Below, one piece after another: positions 52,951-62,156 of a stretch of DNA of 64,000 bases. The first letter of the stretch is position 1; each line of letters opens with the position of its first letter. The DNA comes from Desulfovibrio sp. JC010 (GTDB taxonomy: Bacteria > Desulfobacterota > Desulfovibrionia > Desulfovibrionales > Desulfovibrionaceae): positions 60,978 through 124,977 of the forward strand of contig NZ_VOIQ01000014.1 of NCBI RefSeq assembly GCF_010470675.1, read 5' to 3'. The notes under the pieces were generated by a model. The model was not told where the DNA came from. It ran no database searches and saw nothing but the letters and a program-made list of their open reading frames with translations. Both the position numbers and the translations under genes were made by a program.

Positions 52951-53460
52951 CTATTTCTTTATGTCTGTAGCGGTAGCCCAAGCCCCTGCAACAGTATCAG
53001 CAAGGTCATTGAATATTGTTCCTGATAACGGGGGACAATTTTCTGAGTATCCACCATCGGAAAAGTTTGCGATGGTTTCGTTTGTTTCAACATCAACTAG
53101 ATCTGCGTTGATGTAGATGAATTTAAACCCACCCCCAAAGCAGCGATTCATCTGGTCTAAGTACGCATCGCCATCAATATAAAGAATATATCTAGTCGAA
53201 GCTTCGTTATAAATATTAACCTTATCCATTTTGGTGCGTTGTACTGCTTGGTGCTGACTGCCCCAGCGAAGGACTTTGAATCCCCGTTTTCGCAATTCAT
53301 GAATGATTGGGGCAACCCAAGGAGTTCTTGGGTTTTCAAGTGCTATGATTTTGGGAGCCTGAATTTTTTGATTGCTATAGTAATTAATGCTTTTTGATTT
53401 TACGCAACCACTTATGATGGTTAAAGTTAAAAAGATCAGCAACAACGTTAATTTTTTCAT
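52951..53460 (-). CDS. Lipoprotein (Sbal_3080-like)
   Basis: 169 residues from ATG 53460 (GGAG 8 bases upstream). Lipobox LTLTIISGC with Cys about residue 19. The rest has an ALENPRTPWVAPIIHELRKR stretch, a strand-rich middle and the end FSDGGYSENCPPLSGTI. This resembles a family of island-borne proteobacterial lipoproteins of unknown function. Two extra Cys late in the chain could form a disulfide. Confidence 0.7.
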   Translation of the reverse strand: MKKLTLLLIFLTLTIISGCVKSKSINYYSNQKIQAPKIIALENPRTPWVAPIIHELRKRGFKVLRWGSQHQAVQRTKMDKVNIYNEASTRYILYIDGDAYLDQMNRCFGGGFKFIYINADLVDVETNETIANFSDGGYSENCPPLSGTIFNDLADTVAGAWATATDIKK

Positions 53461-53661
53461 AATTATGCTCCTTCTGATGTTTCGGATAATATGCACGTTC
53501 TTGTTGGTCAATAGCTAGCTACTTAATGCATTCATAAATATTAAAAGCCTACTAAAGAGGTTTAAAATAAATAGTGGCTTATTCGCCATTCTTGACTCTT
53601 TCTCGCGAAAAGAAATATAAATTTGTTTTTAAAATATCAGTCATGGTTAGGCAGGTTTATA

Positions 53662-56600
53662 ATGAGTCACAACGCAGTTCCCTCTTTTCAGGGGGATGAG
53701 TATCAGCTTCGGGTTGCTCTTCATTGGCTTATCAAGATGATAAGTGATGATACTATTGATTACATTCAGGCAGAATCAACAGGTATTCCAGGCTCAGATA
53801 ATCCGGTTGATGTTGATGATGTCGTAGTGAGCTATAATGATGGCAAGAAGCTGTTTATCCAAGCTAAAAAGAATCAAACTGACCATGCGAAATGGAAGAT
53901 AAATGACCCAAAGCTTGTGCCGGAGCTAATAAAAGCTAAAAGCCAGCTTGAAAGTGAGCCTGAATCGAAGGTTTGTTTTTATTCTCAAACCCCTTTTGGC
54001 GATCTCGCTAAGTTGTCTGAAAAAAGACCTCAGTATCTTTCATATAAATCTTTCGATGACTCAGCTCCCGGCACTCTTAAAAATCCCTTAGCTAACCTTG
54101 CTAAGATTCTAGGTGTTTCAGCTAGTGAGGCTTTTGAAATTGTCAGTAAATTGGAGTTCGGACCTTGTCATACTTTTACGGAATGGGATCGCCTTAACCT
54201 TCAAGATATTGATAATGTTGTTCCTAATAAGTTGGTTGCCAGAGATGCTTTGGAGAGGATGATCGGTAACCATGAAGCTGGGCTTAGAAATTCAAAAGTT
54301 GCTATCAACCGTAAAGATATATTACAGAAATTGGCTGAGAGAGGGATTGAGCCTACCCCCAAACGAGAGATTAAAGAGCTTAGCAAAGAGATTGAGAGAG
54401 CTTCAGCGATAGGTCGTCAATGGACAAGGGATATTGCAGGTAAAATCATAGATAGGCCAGAGCTGTCAGAGATCGTAGACTTACTGGAAAGCGGAGAAGA
54501 ATCTATCCTGCTGGTTGACGGTCCGGGCAGTGGCAAGACCTGTCTGCTTTTAGATTTAGCTGATCATATAGAACAAAATATGAATTGGCACCTTCTGTTC
54601 ATTAAAGGCGATTTGTTCTCAAAGTGTGAAAACGAGGATGATTTCGTAAAGAGTGGGCTTCCTAATGATCTGGCTGGAGTTTGCGCAAGGCTTGCAGAAG
54701 ATAAGAAAGTTGTAATTGTTCTTGATTCTCTGGATGTGTTGTCGCTTGGACGGAATCATACTTCCCTGAAATATTTCTTATCTATTTTAGACCGTCTCTC
54801 CAAGGTTAGTCATGTTTCAGTTGTCGCTGCCTGTCGAGAGTTTGACCTCAATTATGATCCCCATCTTAGAGGGCGTAAATGGGGCCGTAAAATTCCTATT
54901 GAAGCTCTTGATATTGATAGTGTGGTTAAACCTTTGCTGGCAAAGACTGGCGTCGACGTTTCTGCCCTGCCAGAAGAGTTGCTTGGTTTATTGCAAAATC
55001 CACAAAACTTATCCCTCTATTGCAAAATTTCATCTGTACGTCATGACGCACATCCAAAGACTACATGGCAGTTGTATGATTGTTTCGCTGATGAGGTCGT
55101 CAGGAAAGATGTTCTTCTAGGAGAAAGTGCGATTGACTTTTTGGAAGAGCAAGCTTCAAAAATGATGTCGGAGCGTCGAGATTCTTTTCTGTATAGTGAA
55201 ATAAAAATACCAGCCGAAATGTTACAGCGGCTCGTTAGTCAAGGGATCTTGTTTGAGCGGGCTGGGCGTTACAGCTTTGCGCACCAAACTTTGATGGAAA
55301 ATTTTATTGTTCATGATGTTTTGAAAAGGAACCTTTCACTGCGTGATTTTATTCTGTCTCATCCCCCACTTCCTTTTATTCGTCCTACAGTCAGAGTTTT
55401 GTTTTTTCATTTGGAAAACCAAGATCAAAGAAAGTTTGTGAGACAAGTACGGGAAGTTATTAGCAACGATGATGTTGCCATGCATTTAAAGCGATTGGTC
55501 GCAGAGTCTTTGGGGGAAATTCAATCGGTTGATGGACTTTGGTCATTAGTTAGATTTCTATTCAATAATCATCCTGCACTGTTTAAGAGTTTCTTTCGGA
55601 GGTCTACACATCAAGGTTGGTTTAGCCTTTTTGAAGATAAATTGTTGCCACTAATAAATAGCAGGCAAGATTCTGTTTGGTTTAATGAATACATATCTGC
55701 GTTGCGTAATTGGATGAATTTTTATCCTGAAGATGTTGTAGGACATTGGTTGGCTATAATTCAGGACCCAATCAAAGCGGAGCATTTTAATTGGGAAATT
55801 ACAAGTAGCTTGAATAATTTTGTTTGCTGGGAAACTGATGGTATATATGATGTTCTTTCGTACTTGGTTCAAAATGCAGAGGATGATTACCATTTTGTTG
55901 CAGGACCTTTAAAACGTTATCTTTTAGCCACGGGAAAGGGCGATGATTTACTTTGGATATTGCTTACTCAACATAAAAATCATGATAGCGCTATCGCTAA
56001 TGTAAGGTCACTGTCTTATTTTAATAATGTTTTTTCTGATGATGAATTTTTAAAAAATAAATTTTCACATTCCGATGTATTGTTAGACAATTCTTTAGAA
56101 CTATTTGAAAGGATGTGCCAAAATTATCCTTATAAAAGAGAGGGAGATCGTTTTTTAACTGATTTTACTTCTGACACATCTTATAGATGTGTGTTGAGTG
56201 AAGATAGGATTAATTCTTCATCTGGGTTTAGTATATTTTTAGATTGTATCGAGTCTGGTATCATTTCTAATTGTGTACATAATACTGTTTGGTGGAGGAA
56301 CAATAAGGATATACTTTACTCAAGTTCTGAGTTTTCAATTATTTATTTTTTAGTGAATGCGTGCTTTGAAAATCCAAATGATAATATTGAACTTGTTGAA
56401 AAGCTTGTCACAGATAGAGATCTCTACAGAGATAAGATTGACTTTAATTATTATTTGGGCCGACTTATGAATAGGTCATATCCGTTGATTTCTGAAGATA
56501 TTCAAGTTGAAAATCAAAATTGTATTATGAGTCTCTTCGAAGATGATGACTTTGAGTCAAAGTACATACACCGAGGAGATTTATATAAATTTAAACTACT

Positions 56601-58176
56601 GCAATGGATACCATCAATATATAGAATTCCAGTTGTATCTAAGTTTGTAGATGATATGTCATGCAAGAATTGGGTTCCTGAACGTAAAGTATATCCCTAT
56701 ATCGGTATGCGTATGGAAAGAAACTCTGACTTTAAGTATCTAATAAGATCTTTGTCAGATGAAGCATTTATGAAGCTGTTGCGCCATTTCGATTCTAGTT
56801 CTGAAGAATTAGAGGTGTATTGGGATCGGGAGATGAACGGAGGACGTACAGATTTGCGTCATGCGTTACGCGATGGTGCTCAAGAAGATCCTAATAAGTA
56901 TCTGTCGTTCTTGAAAGAAGTAGTGAGCGATGATTTTGAATCTGAATACCATATAATAATACTATCAGGAATCATTGACCACCTTGACCATCGTTTTGGG
57001 AATTTGAAATTGAATAAAAATTGGACTCCCGTAGAGCCTTTACCAGATGGTAGAGAACTCGTTCGTGTCTTGCTTGGTATGCTTTATGAGGAAACAAAAC
57101 TTTGGGAGGATCTTTCCAAGGTTGCAGGACTTGTTAAGATTGCTGCGATTGTTTTGGGAGACGAGGTTCAATTTGACGAGTTGATTGTTTTATTAGAACG
57201 AGTGGTTTTGTTGTTAGAAGATGATGGGGATGGAAAAGAAAAAAAAGAACATATTATGTGCAGTGTAATAAGGTCTGCAATCGTTATTTTAAAACGATCT
57301 CTTAGTGCTGGTGTATATGACAGTATAGATTTAGAATCTGTCTTATCTTTTGATGTGCGTGATTGTGATGCATATACAAAGAGTTTCATAATGCATAGTC
57401 TGCCTTTCGTTATTCATAAAGAATGCTCTATGGGCTGGGAAATGTACGATAGACTTTTTGATGCTATGGATGATGAGTTTGATCTTGTTGAAGGAGTTTT
57501 GTTTTATAATTATGAAAATAATTTCAATAAGGTTAAACCGTATTTAGACCTCATTCTAAATAATAATTTCAAGAAGGGGTCTGAAGTATGGGGCACAATA
57601 TCTGCATTAGCTTATTTGTCTGGTCATATCGCTTGGGATGATTTTTTCGCAGGCGTAGAAATGCTTGGTCAGGAATGTGTGGTTGGAGGAGTGCATGTTC
57701 TTGCTGTAAATATGCATTTGGATGACTGTAGAGACAAATGTATTAACGGTTTGATTAGTTTGTTTAATTCTTCAATTATGTCAAGGTCTGCCATCAATAA
57801 GGCTGCAAATCTTTTTGAGAAAAACACAAATGTTCCTGAAGTTTTAGTTGATGCATTCCTTGCTGCTATTCCAAATGCAAAGCATAGTCGGGGAATTCGG
57901 ATATTTAATGATTGGCTATCCCAAAAAGCAAATAATGATCCGTATTGGGCAATTGGTCCTTGTGAAATGTTAGCTGAGGTTTACGAGGCTAAGAAGGATG
58001 ATTCGCATTTATATATGTCAGGTCGGGAGTCCCTTATCTGCACTTTGACAGAAATTCTTCGTGAAGCTGACGAAAGTGACGACGAAGAGTTGATTGAGCG
58101 TGTTTTAAATGTCCAGGATAGGTTTCTTGATCTTGGCATAACTGACATAGAGAAAATATACACAGATTATAATTAG
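53662..58176 (+). CDS. Large nuclease-NTPase protein resembling antiviral STAND (Avs-type) defence proteins
   Basis: 1504 residues from ATG 53662 (AGG 7 bases upstream; the 13-residue longer start has none). Residues 1-150 look like a PD-(D/E)XK nuclease of the Cap4/DUF4297 kind: FQGDEYQLRVALHWL, then E38, the acid group VDVDDVVV (50-56) and FIQAKK (65-70). The P-loop is DGPGSGKTCLLL (about 286-297) and Walker B is VVIVLDSLDVL (about 350-360), within an NTPase of the STAND type. The last 900 residues are helical, without named domains, as expected for a sensor region. Soluble. A/T-rich, standing alone in the island between a divergent lipoprotein gene and the two-gene unit. Known relatives cut DNA after recognising phage proteins; that role here is inferred. 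Confidence 0.78.
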   Translation: MSHNAVPSFQGDEYQLRVALHWLIKMISDDTIDYIQAESTGIPGSDNPVDVDDVVVSYNDGKKLFIQAKKNQTDHAKWKINDPKLVPELIKAKSQLESEPESKVCFYSQTPFGDLAKLSEKRPQYLSYKSFDDSAPGTLKNPLANLAKILGVSASEAFEIVSKLEFGPCHTFTEWDRLNLQDIDNVVPNKLVARDALERMIGNHEAGLRNSKVAINRKDILQKLAERGIEPTPKREIKELSKEIERASAIGRQWTRDIAGKIIDRPELSEIVDLLESGEESILLVDGPGSGKTCLLLDLADHIEQNMNWHLLFIKGDLFSKCENEDDFVKSGLPNDLAGVCARLAEDKKVVIVLDSLDVLSLGRNHTSLKYFLSILDRLSKVSHVSVVAACREFDLNYDPHLRGRKWGRKIPIEALDIDSVVKPLLAKTGVDVSALPEELLGLLQNPQNLSLYCKISSVRHDAHPKTTWQLYDCFADEVVRKDVLLGESAIDFLEEQASKMMSERRDSFLYSEIKIPAEMLQRLVSQGILFERAGRYSFAHQTLMENFIVHDVLKRNLSLRDFILSHPPLPFIRPTVRVLFFHLENQDQRKFVRQVREVISNDDVAMHLKRLVAESLGEIQSVDGLWSLVRFLFNNHPALFKSFFRRSTHQGWFSLFEDKLLPLINSRQDSVWFNEYISALRNWMNFYPEDVVGHWLAIIQDPIKAEHFNWEITSSLNNFVCWETDGIYDVLSYLVQNAEDDYHFVAGPLKRYLLATGKGDDLLWILLTQHKNHDSAIANVRSLSYFNNVFSDDEFLKNKFSHSDVLLDNSLELFERMCQNYPYKREGDRFLTDFTSDTSYRCVLSEDRINSSSGFSIFLDCIESGIISNCVHNTVWWRNNKDILYSSSEFSIIYFLVNACFENPNDNIELVEKLVTDRDLYRDKIDFNYYLGRLMNRSYPLISEDIQVENQNCIMSLFEDDDFESKYIHRGDLYKFKLLQWIPSIYRIPVVSKFVDDMSCKNWVPERKVYPYIGMRMERNSDFKYLIRSLSDEAFMKLLRHFDSSSEELEVYWDREMNGGRTDLRHALRDGAQEDPNKYLSFLKEVVSDDFESEYHIIILSGIIDHLDHRFGNLKLNKNWTPVEPLPDGRELVRVLLGMLYEETKLWEDLSKVAGLVKIAAIVLGDEVQFDELIVLLERVVLLLEDDGDGKEKKEHIMCSVIRSAIVILKRSLSAGVYDSIDLESVLSFDVRDCDAYTKSFIMHSLPFVIHKECSMGWEMYDRLFDAMDDEFDLVEGVLFYNYENNFNKVKPYLDLILNNNFKKGSEVWGTISALAYLSGHIAWDDFFAGVEMLGQECVVGGVHVLAVNMHLDDCRDKCINGLISLFNSSIMSRSAINKAANLFEKNTNVPEVLVDAFLAAIPNAKHSRGIRIFNDWLSQKANNDPYWAIGPCEMLAEVYEAKKDDSHLYMSGRESLICTLTEILREADESDDEELIERVLNVQDRFLDLGITDIEKIYTDYN

Positions 58177-58449
58177 CCTCTCTTTCAGAGTCTATTTTCC
58201 AATTCTCGGTGTCCCGATTCATATCTAATGGTCTGCAAAGTTATTAACGTTGTTCTAGCTGGTAAGAATGGCTTGAAGTTCGTGTTTTATGCCCCGCTGT
58301 CCTTTTAGTGAGGGGAGGGCATAGTGTGGGGTTTTATAGCGTAATTCTACCCTCGCTTATATAGAGATACTTTGGTTCACTCTTACAGGATGTATGTTAT
58401 CTGTAATTTGATTGATGAGTTATTATAGCTAATTATGTGAGGTTGAGTC

Positions 58450-60024
58450 GTGGTGGATCATTCTGAAGAACGTTTTTGGTATTGCTGGATATATAGAACT
58501 GAGTCTACTCCTGTAGAGTTTATTTACGGGTATGCTGCGCAATCGAATATTCCTGCAACAGAGTCCCAGTCCATGGTCACCAAGGTTAGTGATGATATTT
58601 TGGAGTGTTATTTCCCCTTGTCTCAGGAATTGGGTGATGAGTTCTTTTCGGCTTTTGATGATGGGGTAATCAATTTTGAAATTTTGGATGATTGTCTTGG
58701 CAAAGAGCATTGTAAGTTCATGCAGTCATCTATCCAGCCTGCGTTAGGCTCCTCTACAGCTAAAGTTGATTCATACTACACCATGAATGTAACTGGTCAT
58801 GACTTTTTGAAAAATGAAATTCAAAGTATTTTCAGGCACTTTCAAAGTAGTCTTCCCTTTGCTGAGCCACAGAAGTTCATGCACCGACTTGGTGCTTTTG
58901 ATATTATCCATATGCCGATCTATGCAGAGGATGATATTCCGCCTTTTCGTTTTAGGCTTTCTGGGTTGAATACAAAGGATTTCCTAGCAACGGCCAGAAA
59001 TGAATATAAAATTTTACGGCGTCAGGATTATGCTCAGTCAAATCATATAGCTCATGTTCAACTTTTTTCTGGTGAGACCATTACGAGTGATTCAATGATG
59101 TTTCTTCCTGCCGGGACAGAAGTTTTTGGTCCCGTTGAAGTTTTAAATGAGTTTGATCGAACAAAATTATGGATTTTTAACGCAAAGGGGGAACTAGTTT
59201 ATAGTGATGATCTTTATTGGCTAAACACGATAGTGCTGAGTTCCTCATTAAGTGGGGCGAAAGTTGCTATTAAGGATAAGCTGACCAAAAGTGTAGAAGG
59301 CACAGGCGATAAGCATAGGCAGAAGAAGATTACAAATGTGCAAGCCAGTTCTAAAGCTGACAACTCTGAAATTGGGTTTCATGCCAATAAAGATTTTAAT
59401 AACTATCGGCGAGCGATGTTGGATAGGGGAAAAGTCTTATTTGAAAGCCCTTCTTGTGACAGGTGGTTCCCCAAAGGGCCGTTGGGGGCGTGTGATTCCA
59501 TTCTATATATAAAGTCATTACTGGAGAGGGGGATTGAGCAAGCTTGGGTTGTAGATCCATTTTTCGATAAGAAAGCTTTAGAAGCAATTGTTCCTAGAAT
59601 TTCTAAAAGAGGGTTAACGCTTACAATTATTACAAATATTCATAATGTCGATCCTGAAAATGGAGAATTGATTGGCGAAGATAGTCCTTCCCTTGTAAAT
59701 GATTTGGAAAAGTTTGCAGTAAAGATAAAACCATTCATCCATTGCCATCTTAAAATTATTAATCTGCTGAAAAGTCAAAATTCTCCACGGCAAGCCTTCC
59801 ACGATAGGTATCTCTGTTTAAAGTCCAATGCAGGTGAGTTCTCTGTCTTTTTATTGTCCAATAGTTTGAATAGCTTCATGGGCGAATACCCATTTTGTAT
59901 GAGTCGTGTCGATGGCGATGTTGCAAGAGATCTTCAAGAATACATAATTACATTGGCTGATAAGATCGACCCTGTCTCCAATAAGGAATTGTATTGCAAT
60001 ATGGAGTGGGATAGCCATGCATAG
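58450..60024 (+). CDS. VPA1262-like protein with phospholipase D-like C-terminal domain
   Basis: 524 residues, GTG start (GAGG about 8 bases upstream). The N-terminal 300 residues are unfamiliar beyond a resemblance to the VPA1262 family. The C-terminal part (about 330-505) has a PLD-like fold: a strand-helix unit AWVVDPFFDKKALEAIV, and the motif FHDRYLCLK with His 451 and Asp 452, followed by VFLLSNSLNSF. PLD domains with one such motif act as dimers. No membrane segment. Its stop overlaps the next gene by 8 bases, so the two products are made together and probably interact. Could be a nuclease effector of defence; unproven. Confidence 0.72.
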   Translation: MVDHSEERFWYCWIYRTESTPVEFIYGYAAQSNIPATESQSMVTKVSDDILECYFPLSQELGDEFFSAFDDGVINFEILDDCLGKEHCKFMQSSIQPALGSSTAKVDSYYTMNVTGHDFLKNEIQSIFRHFQSSLPFAEPQKFMHRLGAFDIIHMPIYAEDDIPPFRFRLSGLNTKDFLATARNEYKILRRQDYAQSNHIAHVQLFSGETITSDSMMFLPAGTEVFGPVEVLNEFDRTKLWIFNAKGELVYSDDLYWLNTIVLSSSLSGAKVAIKDKLTKSVEGTGDKHRQKKITNVQASSKADNSEIGFHANKDFNNYRRAMLDRGKVLFESPSCDRWFPKGPLGACDSILYIKSLLERGIEQAWVVDPFFDKKALEAIVPRISKRGLTLTIITNIHNVDPENGELIGEDSPSLVNDLEKFAVKIKPFIHCHLKIINLLKSQNSPRQAFHDRYLCLKSNAGEFSVFLLSNSLNSFMGEYPFCMSRVDGDVARDLQEYIITLADKIDPVSNKELYCNMEWDSHA

Positions 60025-62044
60025 TGTGCCTCATCCAAAAGATTTGCCGTGGGTGACTTGGTTGTTGTCTATCTTAGTGGACAGTGCGAATGGATCTAGC
60101 GAGGAAATTTATGCTGCCGTAGAGCAAGAAGGCTTTATTTCTGTTCACAGTTCTGGGTTGTGGAAGATTGATAAAGAATGGTGTGTTGAGATTCCAAATT
60201 TAATTAGAGCTGAAAAGCATCTTGATACTCCTAAAAACGTAGCTTTGTTTGTTATGGCTGTAGGAGAATTTTCAGCCTGCTGTAATGGATTCCCTCTTGA
60301 GGGTTGCAAAGAGATATTGCAGGAATCAAAGGGCGCGCGGGAAATAGAGAAAGTTTTTGACTTAATAGGGAAGTTAGCAGCAGAGCATTACCCTCAGCAA
60401 GAAGTGCGTATAGAGTTTCTTGGACATAGCCAACGTGTTAATAGCTGTTCGTGGGATTATGAGTCATATAGGGATGTTGCATGGTACGATGACTATCAGC
60501 CTTTTTTTAAAGTTATGAATAGGTGGGGGCTTTCTAGAGGGATATGTCTTCTTGCTAAGTCGGATTTAAAAAGTTTTGGGTGCTGGTTGTCTAGGCAAAA
60601 TGATCCGGCAATTATATGCCCGGTTATGTATTCTGTCATGCAGTTTGCATTTTTTATTGATAGGGAGCTGGTCTATAGCCTTTTAAAGACTTCACATCCG
60701 TTTTTGCAGCTGCTTGGGGTAGTGTATTCTCATTACTATATTAGAACGCAAGATAATCTTGAATGGAAATTATCTCTAGATGAGGCTTTGGATATTGCCA
60801 AGTCTGCTGAAATTAATATTGAAGATGTCGCGTGGACTTCATTTCAGCGTTTGGCTGATATTTATTGTGCCAAGAATAATGTGCGCAAGCAAATTACGGA
60901 GTGCATAGTTCGTGGGGCCTCTAAGAAAAGAATATGCGAACTTGAAGAGTATAGTGCTAAGCTTCAGTCATTATTTGATGAGTCTTTGTGCTTTTTTGCC
61001 TCTCATTATCCTGACGGTGGGGTGTCGAGTGAAAGAGTTCAATATTTGATCAAAGTTTCGATGGCTAATTACGAATTGCCATTGCTACTCGCAGAAAAAT
61101 TATCTTCTGAACAGCGTAAGACTCTTTTGCAAGCAATTATAAAAAAGTTTCATGAGGATTGTGGGTTCCTTGGCGATCTAGATTTGAGTGAAAACTATAT
61201 TGGCCCACATAAATGGCGAGAGCATTCAAGCGTAGCAGCGAAAGCCTTTGTCTTGCTGCATGAGAGGGAAAATATCGGGAAAAAGTTTGGCTCTCTATTT
61301 ATGAAGTCGGAGAAGGTGTTTCTGCCGTATTCTCGACAGCCTTATCTCTTTTTTCGTGATTATAGCTGCTGGGCCCATGTCTTCGGCAAGCTGGGTATGA
61401 TGTATTTGTATGCGTTTAAGGTTGTGTTTGAGGCTGGACAACTTGGATGTACTGAAGGTGTGGATTATCTTCGTGAATATGTTTTCAAACAGTCTTTGGA
61501 ATTGTTGAAGTTCTATAAGGGAGAATGGTGCTTTCATTCTATTTTTGATTCTTTGAGCCAGCGGTCTGCACATGAGCTAAGCAGTATTGATGACTCGACG
61601 ATTCTCGGTACGGTTAATGATTTTGTCCAAGAGAGGAGAGGGTATCCTATCGCGCGACTTAATTTTCTTTGGGTGAATTCTGATATATTTGAAGGCAATA
61701 GAGAATTAGCTTTTGAGTTGTTGAATGAATTTAGCCTGACTGAGAGTATGAAAAGACAACGGGATGTCAATTTTAGCGGATATATAAATGTTGTTGATAT
61801 GGCATTAGCTCTATCTGCTCAAAATGATAATGAATTAGCGGTGAACCATATTCTGAAGTCGTGGCAATGTTTTTATGACCGCTGGGACGGCGAGAATAAA
61901 GAAGACTGGCGCGATGTTCCAGCTAGAGTTGCAAAAGCACTACAGGGTGATCCAGTGGCCCTAGAGTTGATATTGGCGGATGACAGGTACAAAGCTAGCG
62001 CGAGCAGGAAGGTTTGTGAGGAACGGTGGGCTAAAAAAGAATAA
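60017..62044 (+). CDS. Unknown 675-residue protein, partner of the PLD-like protein
   Basis: Starts inside the end of the previous gene (8-base overlap), which shows translational coupling. Mostly helical and soluble; no P-loop, nuclease or membrane motif recognised. Many aromatic and Cys residues are scattered (SACCNGFPLEGC near residue 90). No family known to me. The coupling suggests a two-protein system with the PLD-like protein. A terminator follows 57 bases after the stop. Confidence 0.7.
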   Translation: MHSVPHPKDLPWVTWLLSILVDSANGSSEEIYAAVEQEGFISVHSSGLWKIDKEWCVEIPNLIRAEKHLDTPKNVALFVMAVGEFSACCNGFPLEGCKEILQESKGAREIEKVFDLIGKLAAEHYPQQEVRIEFLGHSQRVNSCSWDYESYRDVAWYDDYQPFFKVMNRWGLSRGICLLAKSDLKSFGCWLSRQNDPAIICPVMYSVMQFAFFIDRELVYSLLKTSHPFLQLLGVVYSHYYIRTQDNLEWKLSLDEALDIAKSAEINIEDVAWTSFQRLADIYCAKNNVRKQITECIVRGASKKRICELEEYSAKLQSLFDESLCFFASHYPDGGVSSERVQYLIKVSMANYELPLLLAEKLSSEQRKTLLQAIIKKFHEDCGFLGDLDLSENYIGPHKWREHSSVAAKAFVLLHERENIGKKFGSLFMKSEKVFLPYSRQPYLFFRDYSCWAHVFGKLGMMYLYAFKVVFEAGQLGCTEGVDYLREYVFKQSLELLKFYKGEWCFHSIFDSLSQRSAHELSSIDDSTILGTVNDFVQERRGYPIARLNFLWVNSDIFEGNRELAFELLNEFSLTESMKRQRDVNFSGYINVVDMALALSAQNDNELAVNHILKSWQCFYDRWDGENKEDWRDVPARVAKALQGDPVALELILADDRYKASASRKVCEERWAKKE

Positions 62045-62101
62045 AATAGTGATAAGTCTTATTCATGATAAATTTTACGGTATTTCTCGATACTACAAAT
62101 T

Positions 62102-62137
62102 AAGCCCCTTCCGGTATTAACTGGAAGGGGCTTTTAT
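62102..62137 (+). terminator. Terminator between convergent genes
   Basis: AAGCCCCTTCC (62102-62112) pairs exactly with GGAAGGGGCTT (62123-62133), then TTATA on the plus strand. On the other strand the T tail is short. Confidence 0.75.
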
Positions 62138-62156
62138 ATGTCTTTTGCAAGAATAA

